A stretch of DNA of 64,000 nucleotides from an uncultured Lachnospiraceae bacterium (GTDB lineage: Bacteria; Bacillota; Clostridia; Lachnospirales; Lachnospiraceae): contig CAJTKA010000001.1 of assembly GCA_910576815.1 (NCBI GenBank), forward strand, positions 124,001 to 188,000. Reading direction: 5' to 3'. Positions within the stretch are counted from its first letter, which is position 1; each line of letters starts with the position of its first letter. A program made the position numbers and the translations under genes. Positions 43,660-52,224 of the stretch are shown here, piece by piece. Below the pieces are notes generated by a model. The model saw nothing but the letters and a program-made list of their open reading frames with translations. It was not told the origin of the DNA and did not search any database.

Positions 43660-45774
43660 TCAGATACTCCTAAAGTCAACCTCATTTCCGCCCACGGCCA
43701 GTTTCTCCGTCAGGCACTGCTTAAGCCCTGCGTGCTCCTGCTGCAAAAGCTCCGGATCCTCCGCCAGAATCTTATCCGCCCAGTCGCTGGCACTCTGTAA
43801 AATAGCGGCATCCTGATAGATATCTCCCAGCGCAAACTGCAACTCGCCGCTCTGCCTGATGCCGAACAGATCTCCCGGCCCGCGCAGGGCAAGATCCTTA
43901 CCCGCGATCACAAAGCCGTCGTTCGACTCATTCAGGATTTTCAAACGTTCCATGGTCTCCGGACGCTCAGAAGAACTGATAAAAATGCAGTAAGACTGCT
44001 TGTCGCCGCGCCCCACCCGGCCCCTTAACTGATGAAGCTGTGCTAACCCGAAGCGCTCCGCGTTTTCAATCAACATCACCGTAGCATTGGGCACATTGAT
44101 GCCCACCTCGATCACGGTGGTGGAGACCAGCACATCGATGTTGTGCGCCTCGAATGCCTCCATAATTCGGGTTTTCTCCGCAGGCCGCATCCTGCCGTGA
44201 AGGGAGGCCACCCTGACAGATGCAGGCAGCACACTTTGTAATTTCTTAGTGTAAGTCCCCACGTCCTCAAGCTCCTGAGACTCCCCCTCCTCCACCATCG
44301 GGCAGATCACATAGACCTGACTGCCGCCGGCCACTTCTTTTTCTATAAATTTATATGCCGTATTACGATAATTCGTATTCACCACGCAGTTTTTGATAGG
44401 AAGTCTGTCCGCAGGAAGCTCATCCAGCACGGAAATATGCAGATCGCCGTAAAGGATGATGGCTAACGTCCTGGGAATCGGCGTTGCGCTCATCACAAGC
44501 ACGTGGACGGCACTTGCTGCATCAGAAGCCGCACCTTCTTTCTCTGCATTGCCTGCCCTATCTGACGGCGAAATGCCCTTTCCAGCCAACATTTCCCGCT
44601 GTCTGACGCCGAAGCGGTGCTGCTCGTCGGTAATGACAAGGGCCAGGTTTTTGTAAACGACTTTTTCCTGAATGAGGGCGTGCGTCCCCAGAATGATATC
44701 CGCCTCGCCGCTTGCGATGTTTGCATAGATTTCCCGTCTGTCCTTTGCTGTGACTGAACCGGTCAATAAAACAGGGTTGATTTCCAATCCGTACTTCTTT
44801 TTCAGAGAAAGCAGGCTCTCATAGTGCTGTCTGGCAAGGACTTCCGTCGGGGCCATCATTGCCCCCTGATACCCGTTTGCCACACACATGATGAGCGAAA
44901 GAAACGCCAAAATGGTCTTTCCCGAGCCGACATCACCCTGGATCAGGCGATTCATCACACTTTCCCCGCATAAATCTGCCTCAATCTCGCCCCATACACG
45001 CTCCTGCGCCCCTGTCAGGCGATAAGGCAGGGCTTCGATCAGCCGCTTTGTCTGCGCCACCTCGATCATGGGATAAGCATTTTTCTCCTGCTCTCCCGCC
45101 TCTTTCAGCTTACGCACCGCCAGAATGAACTGGAAAAACTCGTCAAACACCAGCCTTTTTCTGGCCTCCACCAACGTCTGTCTATTCGTGGGAAAGTGCA
45201 TCTGCGAGACCGCCTCCGCAAGGCTGGCAAAACCCTCCTTCCTGCGAATCTCCTCCGGCAGCGCGTCTTCCGCGAACGTCACCAGTCCGATGGCCTGTCT
45301 GACTGCCTTGGTAACGGCGTTGTTGGTCAGGCCCTTTGTCACGGCGTAGCGGGGCTGCATGGCATCCACCAGCTTTCCGTACTCCTCCGGTTTATAGATT
45401 TTGGCCTGCTCCATGGAAAAACGCTCTTTCCCCCGATGGAGCCGCCCTCTGAACAGATAGGGGACACCGCGCTTTAAGCTGTTTTTCAGAAAAGGCATGT
45501 TAAAGTACGTCAAGTGCAGCACGCCACCCTCGCAGGAAGCCTGAAAGCTCGTGATAGACAACCCACGAACGTGCCTGGTCGCCACATTGCCCGCAAGGAT
45601 ACCCTCCACCGTCACGATCTCCTCCGGCTGCGCAGAGGAAAGTGGCACAGGATCCGAAAACCGCTCGTAGTCTCTCGGATAATAACGGATCAGGTCTTCT
45701 GCCGTAACGATATGTAATTTTTCAAAGAGGGCGGCGGTTTTGTCACCGACGCCCTTCAAAGATCTGATATCCAT
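43660..45774 (-). CDS. recG: ATP-dependent DNA helicase RecG
   Basis: RecG remodels stalled forks and branched DNA. The 704-residue protein has an N-terminal wedge/OB domain (about 1-160), then SF2 motifs: Walker A GDVGSGKT (about 284), DEQHRFGVRQR and the helicase C-terminal part with QLHQLRGRVGRG. The start is ATG 45774 (MDIRSLKGVG); ATG 45789 is in frame and abuts the fakA stop. Confidence 0.97.
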   Translation of the reverse strand: MDIRSLKGVGDKTAALFEKLHIVTAEDLIRYYPRDYERFSDPVPLSSAQPEEIVTVEGILAGNVATRHVRGLSITSFQASCEGGVLHLTYFNMPFLKNSLKRGVPYLFRGRLHRGKERFSMEQAKIYKPEEYGKLVDAMQPRYAVTKGLTNNAVTKAVRQAIGLVTFAEDALPEEIRRKEGFASLAEAVSQMHFPTNRQTLVEARKRLVFDEFFQFILAVRKLKEAGEQEKNAYPMIEVAQTKRLIEALPYRLTGAQERVWGEIEADLCGESVMNRLIQGDVGSGKTILAFLSLIMCVANGYQGAMMAPTEVLARQHYESLLSLKKKYGLEINPVLLTGSVTAKDRREIYANIASGEADIILGTHALIQEKVVYKNLALVITDEQHRFGVRQREMLAGKGISPSDRAGNAEKEGAASDAASAVHVLVMSATPIPRTLAIILYGDLHISVLDELPADRLPIKNCVVNTNYRNTAYKFIEKEVAGGSQVYVICPMVEEGESQELEDVGTYTKKLQSVLPASVRVASLHGRMRPAEKTRIMEAFEAHNIDVLVSTTVIEVGINVPNATVMLIENAERFGLAQLHQLRGRVGRGDKQSYCIFISSSERPETMERLKILNESNDGFVIAGKDLALRGPGDLFGIRQSGELQFALGDIYQDAAILQSASDWADKILAEDPELLQQEHAGLKQCLTEKLAVGGNEVDFRSI

Positions 45775-45789
45775 ATTTCCCCGTTTCAT

Positions 45790-47475
45790 CTACTCCGCCG
45801 AAATGATATAGTAGTAGATCGGCTGACCGCCGTACTGCAATTCGATATCACAGTCAGGATACTTCTCAGCAAGCCGCTCGCTTAACTTCTCGGCATCGTC
45901 CTTGTCGATCTCCTCACCGTAATAGACGCTGATCAGTTCCTTTTCCGGTGTCATCATGGCATCCACCAGCTCAAGTGTCACACCGGAGATAGATGTTCCG
46001 ACCGCCAGGATTCCGTGATCGCCAAGCCCCATAAAGTCGCCCTGCCTGATCTCTCTGCCGTCAATGTGGGTATCCCGCACCGCATAAGTGACCTGCCCCG
46101 TCGCTACGGCTCCGATCTCCGCAAGCATCGTCTCCGTGTTCTCATCCACGGACAGATCGGGCACATAGTTGATGACCGCCGTAATGCCCTGCGGCACCGT
46201 CTTTGTGGGGATCACCACGATTTTTTTGTCTTTTACCAGCGACTGCGCCTGATTAGCCGCCAAAATAATGTTTTTATTGTTCGGGAAGATGAAAATGCTG
46301 TCGGCGTTTACCTTATCGATGGCATTCAACATATCCTCCGTGCTGGGATTCATGGTCTGACCTCCCTCGATGATGTGGTCCACTCCAAGCCCCTTAAAGA
46401 TCTCGCCAATGCCGTCCCCCACGGAAACTGCAATAAAGCCGACATCCTTCTTCGGACCGGGAAGATCGTCCTCCTCAGGTTTTTCCTCCTGCTTTGACAT
46501 CTTGAAAAGCTTCTCCTGATGCTCCAGCCGCATATTGTCGATCTTCATATTGGAGAGTGCACCGTACTTTAACGCTTTTTGGATAGCCATACCGGGATCG
46601 TTGGTATGTACGTGCACCTTTACCACGTCCTCGTCCGCTACCACCACGATAGAATCTCCGATCGACTCCAGATACGCCTTGAAATCCATCTCCATTTTGA
46701 TATTGAACACTTTGTTCAGCATAATGATGAACTCGGTACAGTAACCGAATTTGATCTCCGCACCGGCCTGCGCTTCAAAGCTTTTCGCCCCGGTCACGCT
46801 ATCCGGAGCCGGGCCTGCGCTCTTTTCAACCGTCAGGTCAATCTCCTTGCCAAGATAGGCATCATAAGCGCCCTTTAAGACCTGCATCAATCCTTGACCA
46901 CCCGAGTCAACAACGCCTGCCTGCTTTAAGACGGGAAGCATCTCCGGTGTCTGCTGCAATACTTCGTCCGCATGGGCGATCACCTGCTCCAAAAACGCTG
47001 ACAGATCCGTAACGCCCGCATCCGCAAGCTCTCTCGCCTTCACCGCGCCGCCCTTAGCCACTGTGAGGATCGTACCTTCTTTAGGCTTCATTACCGCCTT
47101 ATAAGCCGTCTCCACCGCCTTCTCAAAGGCCGATGCAAGAACGGGGACCGTGATTTCCTGACACTCCTTTACCCCTTTGGTGAAACCGCGGAACAACTGG
47201 GAAAGGATCACGCCCGAATTTCCCCTCGCCCCTCGTAGCGATCCGGAAGAAATCGCCTTACAGAGGGAAATCATATCGATATCTCCCATATCGTAAAGAG
47301 CCGACACTTCCCTCGCCGCTGCCATGATCGTCATGGTCATGTTCGTGCCCGTATCGCCGTCCGGCACCGGGAACACGTTTAACTCGTTGATCCATTCCTT
47401 TTTACTTTCCAGATTTTTTGCGCCGGCTAAGAACATCTTAGCCATCAATTTGGCATCAATCGTATTTGAACCCAC
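45790..47475 (-). CDS. fakA: Fatty acid kinase subunit FakA (DAK2 domain, YloV)
   Basis: A 561-residue DAK2-domain kinase that phosphorylates FakB-bound fatty acids. It has VPDGDTGTNMTMT (about 33-45, ATP/Mg site), SLRGARGNSGVILSQ and GVVDSGGQGL, with a C-terminal DegV-like part. GTG 47475 follows AGGAGG. It is preceded by asp23, the standard order, and the DegV/FakB partner is 2.2 kb away. Confidence 0.95.
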   Translation of the reverse strand: MGSNTIDAKLMAKMFLAGAKNLESKKEWINELNVFPVPDGDTGTNMTMTIMAAAREVSALYDMGDIDMISLCKAISSGSLRGARGNSGVILSQLFRGFTKGVKECQEITVPVLASAFEKAVETAYKAVMKPKEGTILTVAKGGAVKARELADAGVTDLSAFLEQVIAHADEVLQQTPEMLPVLKQAGVVDSGGQGLMQVLKGAYDAYLGKEIDLTVEKSAGPAPDSVTGAKSFEAQAGAEIKFGYCTEFIIMLNKVFNIKMEMDFKAYLESIGDSIVVVADEDVVKVHVHTNDPGMAIQKALKYGALSNMKIDNMRLEHQEKLFKMSKQEEKPEEDDLPGPKKDVGFIAVSVGDGIGEIFKGLGVDHIIEGGQTMNPSTEDMLNAIDKVNADSIFIFPNNKNIILAANQAQSLVKDKKIVVIPTKTVPQGITAVINYVPDLSVDENTETMLAEIGAVATGQVTYAVRDTHIDGREIRQGDFMGLGDHGILAVGTSISGVTLELVDAMMTPEKELISVYYGEEIDKDDAEKLSERLAEKYPDCDIELQYGGQPIYYYIISAE

Positions 47476-47501
47476 CGTTTCATCCTCCTATCGTCATTGT
47501 C

Positions 47502-47861
47502 TCAATCTATCACCCGCACACCTTCTACGAAGATGTTGATTTTTTCTACCGCGATTCCGGCAAACTCCTCCACCTTGTACTTTACGCTGTCGATCAGATT
47601 ATCAGACACCGCAAGGATACTTACGCCGTAAGAAACAATGATGTGAAAGTTGATGGTCAGCTTATTGTTATTGAGGAACACCCGTATGCCTCTGGTCATA
47701 CTGTCCTTTTTTAAGAGCTTTACAAGCCCATCCTTGACGCTCATGCTCGCCATACCGACCACGCCGAAGCACTCCATTGCCACGGTGCCGGCATACTGTG
47801 CGATCACTTCCTGGTCGATCGAGATATTCCCCATATGGGTATCCATTGAAGACACTTTCAT
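47502..47861 (-). CDS. Asp23/Gls24 family envelope stress protein (YloU)
   Basis: A 119-residue protein of the Asp23 family, often cytosolic or membrane-associated and induced by alkaline stress. The sequence GNISIDQEVIAQYAGTVAMECFGVVGMASM is typical. AGGAGG precedes ATG 47861, and a TATAAT -10 lies at 47895-47900 (minus). It starts asp23–fakA–recG. Confidence 0.93.
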   Translation of the reverse strand: MKVSSMDTHMGNISIDQEVIAQYAGTVAMECFGVVGMASMSVKDGLVKLLKKDSMTRGIRVFLNNNKLTINFHIIVSYGVSILAVSDNLIDSVKYKVEEFAGIAVEKINIFVEGVRVID

Positions 47862-47947
47862 AGACTACCTCCTGTACAATAAATAATTATATACATTATA
47901 GCAAAAAAGAATCCGAAAAGAAACCGAAAAAAAAGTATAATTTGCGC

Positions 47948-47976
47948 TTGCATTTCCTTCCACTTTCTGCTATCAT
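47948..47976 (+). promoter_or_regulatory. Promoter of rpmB
   Basis: -35 TTGCAT (47948-47953) and -10 TATCAT (47971-47976) are 17 bases apart. They face the rpmB leader, and lie back to back with the asp23 promoter. Confidence 0.65.
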
Positions 47977-48004
47977 GTAAACGTTATTGATTGGAGGTGT
48001 ATGA

Positions 48005-48142
48005 ATGAATCATTTCTCTGATGAGCAATTGATGCATTCGAGAATTTGCGTAGAAGCGGCGCAAATTCCCTTGATCGCAGGGCAAAATCTGACAATTTGC
48101 CCGCGTTCCTCAGCGAAATACACGCTTCGGAATGGAGGGTAA
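48005..48142 (+). CDS. Candidate leader ORF before rpmB (45 residues)
   Basis: ATG 48005 lies seven bases after GGAGG and opens a 45-codon frame beginning MNHFSDEQLMHSRICVEAAQ that stops at 48142, two bases before the rpmB start. It spans two perfect or near-perfect hairpins: GAATTTGCG/CGCAAATTC (48042-48068) and GGGCAAA/TTTGCCC (48080-48102). The frame ends NGG and the rpmB SD lies inside its last codons. It may be a regulatory leader peptide or simply an open frame across a structured leader. Confidence 0.4.
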   Translation: MNHFSDEQLMHSRICVEAAQIPLIAGQNLTICPRSSAKYTLRNGG

Positions 48143-48144
48143 AA

Positions 48145-48330
48145 ATGGCTAAATGTGATATTTGTGGTAAGGGCGCTCACTTCGGTAACAACGTCAGCCA
48201 TTCTCATAGAAGATCCAACAGAATTTGGAATTCCAACATTCAGAATGTGAAATGTAAGGTAAATGGCGGCAACAAGAGACTTCACGTGTGCACGCGCTGC
48301 TTACGTTCCGGCGCCGTTGAGCGCGCATAG
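48145..48330 (+). CDS. rpmB: Ribosomal protein bL28
   Basis: A 61-residue protein with the L28 signature MAKCDICGKGAHFGNNVSHS and KVNGGNKRLHVCTRCLRSG. Four cysteines (C4, C7 and the CTRC pair) form a zinc-ribbon-type site, the zinc-bound form of L28. GGAGGG lies six bases upstream. It is followed by a strong terminator. Confidence 0.98.
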   Translation: MAKCDICGKGAHFGNNVSHSHRRSNRIWNSNIQNVKCKVNGGNKRLHVCTRCLRSGAVERA

Positions 48331-48356
48331 TGTTTCACAAAAACATAAGATCAAAG

Positions 48357-48388
48357 AAAGAGTCGGAAGTTTCCGGCTCTTTTTTCGG
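48357..48388 (+). terminator. Terminator after rpmB
   Basis: AAAGAGTCGG and CCGGCTCTTT pair around AAGTTT, followed by a T run. Confidence 0.85.
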
Positions 48389-48416
48389 TCTCATTCCAAA
48401 ATGCACGTCGAAATTT

Positions 48417-48908
48417 TTACAAATTTAATTCACAGATAAACTTCATCATACGTGCAGACACCAATTCCTGCTCTCTCATCTGTAACAAACTGCTCCTGTC
48501 CACCCATCTGTAATCGATCGTCTCCCCTTCCTGAAGGACGATGGCATCCTTTTGGCAACCCGTGACACACAAATACTCCACAAAGAGGCAATGTTTCGCA
48601 TCCTGTACGACACGCCCTATTTCTTCTAAGTTCGACGCGGTGATTCCCGTTTCTTCCTGCAATTCCCTGAGTGCACAATCAAAGGCTGTTTCCCCCTTAA
48701 GCGCCGAACCGCCTGCTGACAGTTTCCACATACCGCCATAATGCTTATTCGAATCCCTCTGCATCAGCAGATAACTGCCGTCCCTGTGCTTTACCGCAAC
48801 ATCACAGACCAGATGATAAATCCCGTCGGGGATCGCTTCGTCCCTCACTAACGTCAGCCCTTCTATTTTGTTCCATGTTTTGTCATAGGCATCCCACAAC
48901 TCAGCCAT
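48417..48908 (-). CDS. NUDIX hydrolase
   Basis: A 163-residue hydrolase with the Nudix box GGSALKGETAFDCALRELQEETGI (about 66-89), cut here at its key GE, REL and EE residues. It cleaves nucleoside diphosphates linked to another group; the substrate is unknown. AGGGG precedes ATG 48908. It follows the J-domain-like gene's terminator. Confidence 0.9.
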   Translation of the reverse strand: MAELWDAYDKTWNKIEGLTLVRDEAIPDGIYHLVCDVAVKHRDGSYLLMQRDSNKHYGGMWKLSAGGSALKGETAFDCALRELQEETGITASNLEEIGRVVQDAKHCLFVEYLCVTGCQKDAIVLQEGETIDYRWVDRSSLLQMREQELVSARMMKFICELNL

Positions 48909-48920
48909 AATTACACCCCT

Positions 48921-48956
48921 GCAAAGAAAAAGCAGGCTCCTCTCCTACGCCTGCTT
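48921..48956 (-). terminator. Terminator overlapping the J-domain-like gene end
   Basis: Read on the minus strand, AAGCAGGC (48949-48956) and GCCTGCTT (48930-48937) form a stem followed by TTTCTTT. The stop codon of the upstream gene lies between the arms. Confidence 0.8.
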
Positions 48957-49544
48957 AGACTTTTCAAACTCTCTTTTCAAGCTCTCGTACTCCCTGTTGA
49001 TTTTCTGAATGATCTCCGTATCCCCGGCAAGGTTGTCCGGATGGAAAATCTTCGTCAGATCCTTATATCGCTTTTTCAGGGTCAAAGGATTTTTCACGCC
49101 ACGGTAAAAGACGCTCACCTCGGGCAGTCCGTCGTAGAGACCATGCTCCTCCATAAACTCCTTCTCTGCCGTCAACCTTGCCCACTCCTTCTCAATCCGC
49201 CTGCGGTCCATATCAAGCTTCTGAAAACCGTCCTTGATGATTTCCAGTTTTTCCGCCACCAACTGATGATCTTTCTTGATTCGACTCTGCTCGTTCGTCA
49301 TCTTGCGGTTGAGCGCCTTCATTTCCTCCTGAAACCGCTGCTTTTCCTCGGTAAACTTTGACTGTTTTTCCTCAAGTTCTGCCGCCGCCGTCGCCAAACG
49401 GATATTTTCCCGAAACAGCCAGGCCTTCAGCTCCTGCAACTCATCCTGCGTGGTCTCCTCATTCGCAAGCAGTTCTTCGACATTCCGATTTTCGTCTTTC
49501 ATACTGCCGTTTTCTGCGCAGTCCTTCTCTATCTTTTCACGCAC
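48945..49544 (-). CDS. Coiled-coil protein with C-terminal J-domain-like segment
   Basis: A 199-residue protein with a long coiled coil (about 25-130, rich in E/K/Q) and a C-terminal J-domain-like segment, with LTKIFHPDN (the HPD motif) and INREYESLKREF. J proteins stimulate Hsp70; the partner is unknown here. The start is GTG 49544, about eight bases after GGAGAGGA; the frame extends to TTG 49562. It lies next to palindromic element B. Confidence 0.8.
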   Translation of the reverse strand: MREKIEKDCAENGSMKDENRNVEELLANEETTQDELQELKAWLFRENIRLATAAAELEEKQSKFTEEKQRFQEEMKALNRKMTNEQSRIKKDHQLVAEKLEIIKDGFQKLDMDRRRIEKEWARLTAEKEFMEEHGLYDGLPEVSVFYRGVKNPLTLKKRYKDLTKIFHPDNLAGDTEIIQKINREYESLKREFEKSKQA

Positions 49545-49584
49545 AGTAATATTCCTCTCCAAATCATTCTAAGCATGTCCGCAC

Positions 49585-49729
49585 GGAGAATGCCGTTTTG
49601 GGGCATTTCTCCTTAATTCCGCCATGTGTTCATGCGGAAAATGCCGTTTTAGGGCATTCTCCAGAATAAGATTAGTGCTTCTTGATGTTCCGTCCAATGA
49701 CGGAACATCTTTTGAAGCACTTCTTATTC
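49585..49729. repeat. Dispersed palindromic element, copy B
   Basis: Two copies of the GGAGAATGCC-type hairpin (49585-49612 and 49636-49662), then an outer stem GAATAAG/CTTATTC (49664-49670, 49723-49729), AGTGCTTC/GAAGCACT (49674-49681, 49714-49721) and an inner GATGTTCCGTC/GACGGAACATC (49684-49694, 49699-49709) with a CAAT loop. It matches copy A at 32549 in order and spacing. The right arm overlaps the stop codon of the 46-residue gene. Confidence 0.9.
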
Positions 49730-49868
49730 AGTCACAACAAAAAAAGCCGTATCCTACCAGCACAAGCAGCGCGATCAGCACGATCCCCAGAAAACGATTC
49801 ATCAGAAACAGCATGATGATCATGCCTGCGGCTACGCACAGCGCAACAAACCCGATCATTTTTTTCAT
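49728..49868 (-). CDS. Small conserved-looking membrane protein (46 residues)
   Basis: Start ATG 49868, preceded by AGAGGTGG. The product begins MKKMIGFVALCVAAGMIIML, has one or two membrane segments (about 4-22 and 26-41) and ends GYGFFCCD with two adjacent cysteines near the C-terminus. It resembles short membrane proteins of Lachnospiraceae spore-locus neighbourhoods in my memory, but I cannot prove it. It lies between the J-domain-like gene and gerW. Confidence 0.65.
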   Translation of the reverse strand: MKKMIGFVALCVAAGMIIMLFLMNRFLGIVLIALLVLVGYGFFCCD

Positions 49869-49934
49869 AGGCCACCTCTGCTTATGCTCTTATGATACGA
49901 TATGCCGCACCCTCATAAAAGGTGCTTTTCCTTT

Positions 49935-50327
49935 TTATTTATCTTCCTCAGGAAAGGCGATATCCACCGCCTTATCGTCCTCCATCATTTCCTCTTTGGG
50001 GGTCGTAAACTTCTCAACGACGTCAGGAATCATATCAAGCACCTTCGTCACCATATCCTGATTTTTAACATTCACCAGTTTGGTGGAGCCGTTTTTGATC
50101 ACCAGCACCGCGCTGGGGCTCATCTTAGCGGAAAATCCGCCGCCACCGCCGTTTTTCTTATCAGACGCGCTTGCGCCCGCACCGACACCGAAGCTCACAT
50201 CCACCAGAGGCAGGATAATGGTATCGCCCACCTGTGTGGCATCTCCCACTACCGTCTTGGTACCGATCACCGCATTCATCCCCTTCATCAGGGAGTCTAT
50301 CACACCGCCAAAATTATTCTCAGCCAT
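49935..50327 (-). CDS. gerW: Spore germination/coat-associated protein GerW (YtfJ)
   Basis: A 130-residue protein of the GerW family, which in Bacillus is needed for normal spore germination. It begins MAENNFGGVIDSLMKGMNAVIG and has GVGAGASASDKKNGGGGGFSAKMSP, the glycine-rich signature. AGGAGG precedes ATG 50327. It directly follows a DUF2953 gene (0-base spacing), the common pair. Confidence 0.93.
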   Translation of the reverse strand: MAENNFGGVIDSLMKGMNAVIGTKTVVGDATQVGDTIILPLVDVSFGVGAGASASDKKNGGGGGFSAKMSPSAVLVIKNGSTKLVNVKNQDMVTKVLDMIPDVVEKFTTPKEEMMEDDKAVDIAFPEEDK

Positions 50328-51446
50328 TTACTGCCTCCTTTTCAATAGCCTGTAAAGTTTTCTGATATCTTTGTTGAAATAAATTCTGACCGCCGTCCGC
50401 AAAAAAGTAAACATACGAAGTTTCCCGACGATAAGGATTTCTCCTTCCAAACGTTTCCTATCAAAATCTCCCCTGACGTCCACATGGCCGCCAATGATCG
50501 GATACAACATGCCACAGACCGCCAGGATTTCTCCCGTGGAAGCCGGATCGTCCATGCCGACGATGAGTGACGCCTCAAATTTTCGGGGTCTTAATCGCTT
50601 GATGATGGCGGTAAGCTCGTCCTTACACAGGGCGAAGGAACGCTTAAAGGCTTCTCCCTCCACAACCTCCCGATAATATTCTATTGTATCCGATACAGAC
50701 CCTATTTTATCACAGAATTTATTGATTGTGTACTCAATATTTTCAAAGAGACCGCGAATCTTCTCGAACAACCTTTGTAACATCTCCGGAATGACACGTA
50801 ACTTGTCCCAAAAGCCGGGGGTTTCCTGTGTGCCTGCTTCTTCTTCCCCCTCTTCGGCTTCCACAGGGCCTGCGCTTTCTTCCTCAGGCAACGTTTGTGT
50901 GATTTCAGCAGGTTCCTCGCGGTGCTCCTGTGATAAATCATCCGGCGCTAAGGCTCCTGCCGCATCTGTCTCATTCTCCTCTGATGTACCGGTTTTCAAC
51001 AGCCTTCCGCTGTCCGCCATTGATTCGACTGTTGCTTCTGCCTGCCGGCCTTTTTCTTCTTCCCTTTTCGACGGCGCTGCTTCTTTATTCCGTTCCTGTT
51101 CTTCCTGCTTTTTTTGTTTTTTCTTCTTGCCGCCGCTTTCCCTTTTCTCTGCTTTTTTGCGACGTCCTTCTTTTTGGGGAATACATAATATAGTCAGAAG
51201 AGAAATCCTTACCCGCACAAACAATTCTCCGTCAAAACGGATCAGGAAGTTGATCAGATGCAACAGCCAGGTGACTTTCACACGGACTGCCGCAGGCGGC
51301 TGTCCCTCGCCCTCTTGCCGCACCGCCTCGATCCGATAGCGGACGGGCACAAAGAGCGCGCAGACGATTCCCAGAAGCAGTATCCCCAATATGCTCAAGA
51401 GCACGATCCCTATGATCTTTAAGATAAGCAGCAGAATATGTAGCAT
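50328..51446 (-). CDS. DUF2953 membrane protein (YtfI-like)
   Basis: A 372-residue protein with an N-terminal membrane segment (about 4-32), a long charged low-complexity region (about 95-210, K/E-rich) and a C-terminal DUF2953 domain (about 230-360) with IVGMDDPASTGEILAVCGMLYPIIGG. It abuts gerW. The charged insert is unlikely to be structured. Role unknown, presumed spore-related. Confidence 0.85.
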   Translation of the reverse strand: MLHILLLILKIIGIVLLSILGILLLGIVCALFVPVRYRIEAVRQEGEGQPPAAVRVKVTWLLHLINFLIRFDGELFVRVRISLLTILCIPQKEGRRKKAEKRESGGKKKKQKKQEEQERNKEAAPSKREEEKGRQAEATVESMADSGRLLKTGTSEENETDAAGALAPDDLSQEHREEPAEITQTLPEEESAGPVEAEEGEEEAGTQETPGFWDKLRVIPEMLQRLFEKIRGLFENIEYTINKFCDKIGSVSDTIEYYREVVEGEAFKRSFALCKDELTAIIKRLRPRKFEASLIVGMDDPASTGEILAVCGMLYPIIGGHVDVRGDFDRKRLEGEILIVGKLRMFTFLRTAVRIYFNKDIRKLYRLLKRRQ

Positions 51447-51465
51447 ATTTTCTCCAAAAACGATT

Positions 51466-51819
51466 TTAGTCTGTTCCCGTCTTCCCTGGCACGACCGAAA
51501 ATCCGTCCGGGTCAGTCTGCGCCAAATATTTCACAAGAGAAACTTCCCCTGTGAAGGCCAGTGCGTCTCCTGCCATCTTTTCAACCAACGCCAAAGCCTC
51601 CTCCTTACCGTTTGCCAATCCGACAATACAGGCAGGCGGATTTTCCTTGTAGTACCACTGGGCAAGTAAAACACTTGAGCAGATCTCCAGACGCGCGGTA
51701 TCTTCCATGTAAGCAATCACAAAAAATCCCGGCTTACACTGATGGCGCTTCAATTTCTTTATGAGCCTTTCCGGCTTTTTCACAGTATCCCCAATATAGA
51801 GGTTTTTATAAAATTTCAT
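51466..51819 (-). CDS. Unrecognised 117-residue protein
   Basis: A soluble protein beginning MKFYKNLYIGDTVKKPERLIK, with ARLEICSSVLLAQWYYKENPPACIVGLANGKEEALALVEKM in the middle. I do not recognise a domain. No strong SD is seen before ATG 51819. It lies 20 bases before the DUF2953 gene, likely co-transcribed. Confidence 0.7.
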   Translation of the reverse strand: MKFYKNLYIGDTVKKPERLIKKLKRHQCKPGFFVIAYMEDTARLEICSSVLLAQWYYKENPPACIVGLANGKEEALALVEKMAGDALAFTGEVSLVKYLAQTDPDGFSVVPGKTGTD

Positions 51820-51917
51820 GCGTCTACTATACCAAATCTCAAAAGCTGTAATCCCAATCTGCGTCTATTATAGCACACCGTACGCAAAGAAAACAGAAAA
51901 TTTTCCGCCTCCTGCCC

Positions 51918-52085
51918 TCACATCTGTTTTCGAACGATACCATACTCGTCGTCTCTTTGGTAAAATGCGCAGTCAAAACTCCCGCCATCGAGGAAATGCC
52001 GCATATCGTCCTCATCCAAATCCACCATGCACACATAATACTCGTAGTCCTCGTCATACTGATAATTGCTGCAAGTATCGCACAT
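51918..52085 (-). CDS. DUF6472-type small cysteine protein
   Basis: A 55-residue protein beginning MCDTCSNYQYDEDYEYYVCM, with a CxxC pair, a later cysteine and acidic/aromatic repeats, matching DUF6472-type proteins of Lachnospiraceae as I recall them. A zinc or metal role is plausible. I start at ATG 52085, nine bases after AGGCGG; starts at 52091 and 52103 are in frame. Confidence 0.7.
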   Translation of the reverse strand: MCDTCSNYQYDEDYEYYVCMVDLDEDDMRHFLDGGSFDCAFYQRDDEYGIVRKQM

Positions 52086-52224
52086 ACTCATATGCCGCCT
52101 CATTTCTGCGCTGCTTCCCGCATACGCCTTTTCAAACTGTCTCTGTACTGCTTTTCGTTTCTATCAAGCAATCGGTATCTTGCATGATCTTTCCCGTTTC
52201 AGATGTTGATTCGGGAAGAAATGA

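Noticed and set aside
52100..52192. A 30-codon minus-strand frame (RYRLLDRNEKQYRD-like) before the DUF6472 gene
   Set aside because: It looks helical and basic, but there is no ATG, GTG or SD in phase; a remnant is possible.
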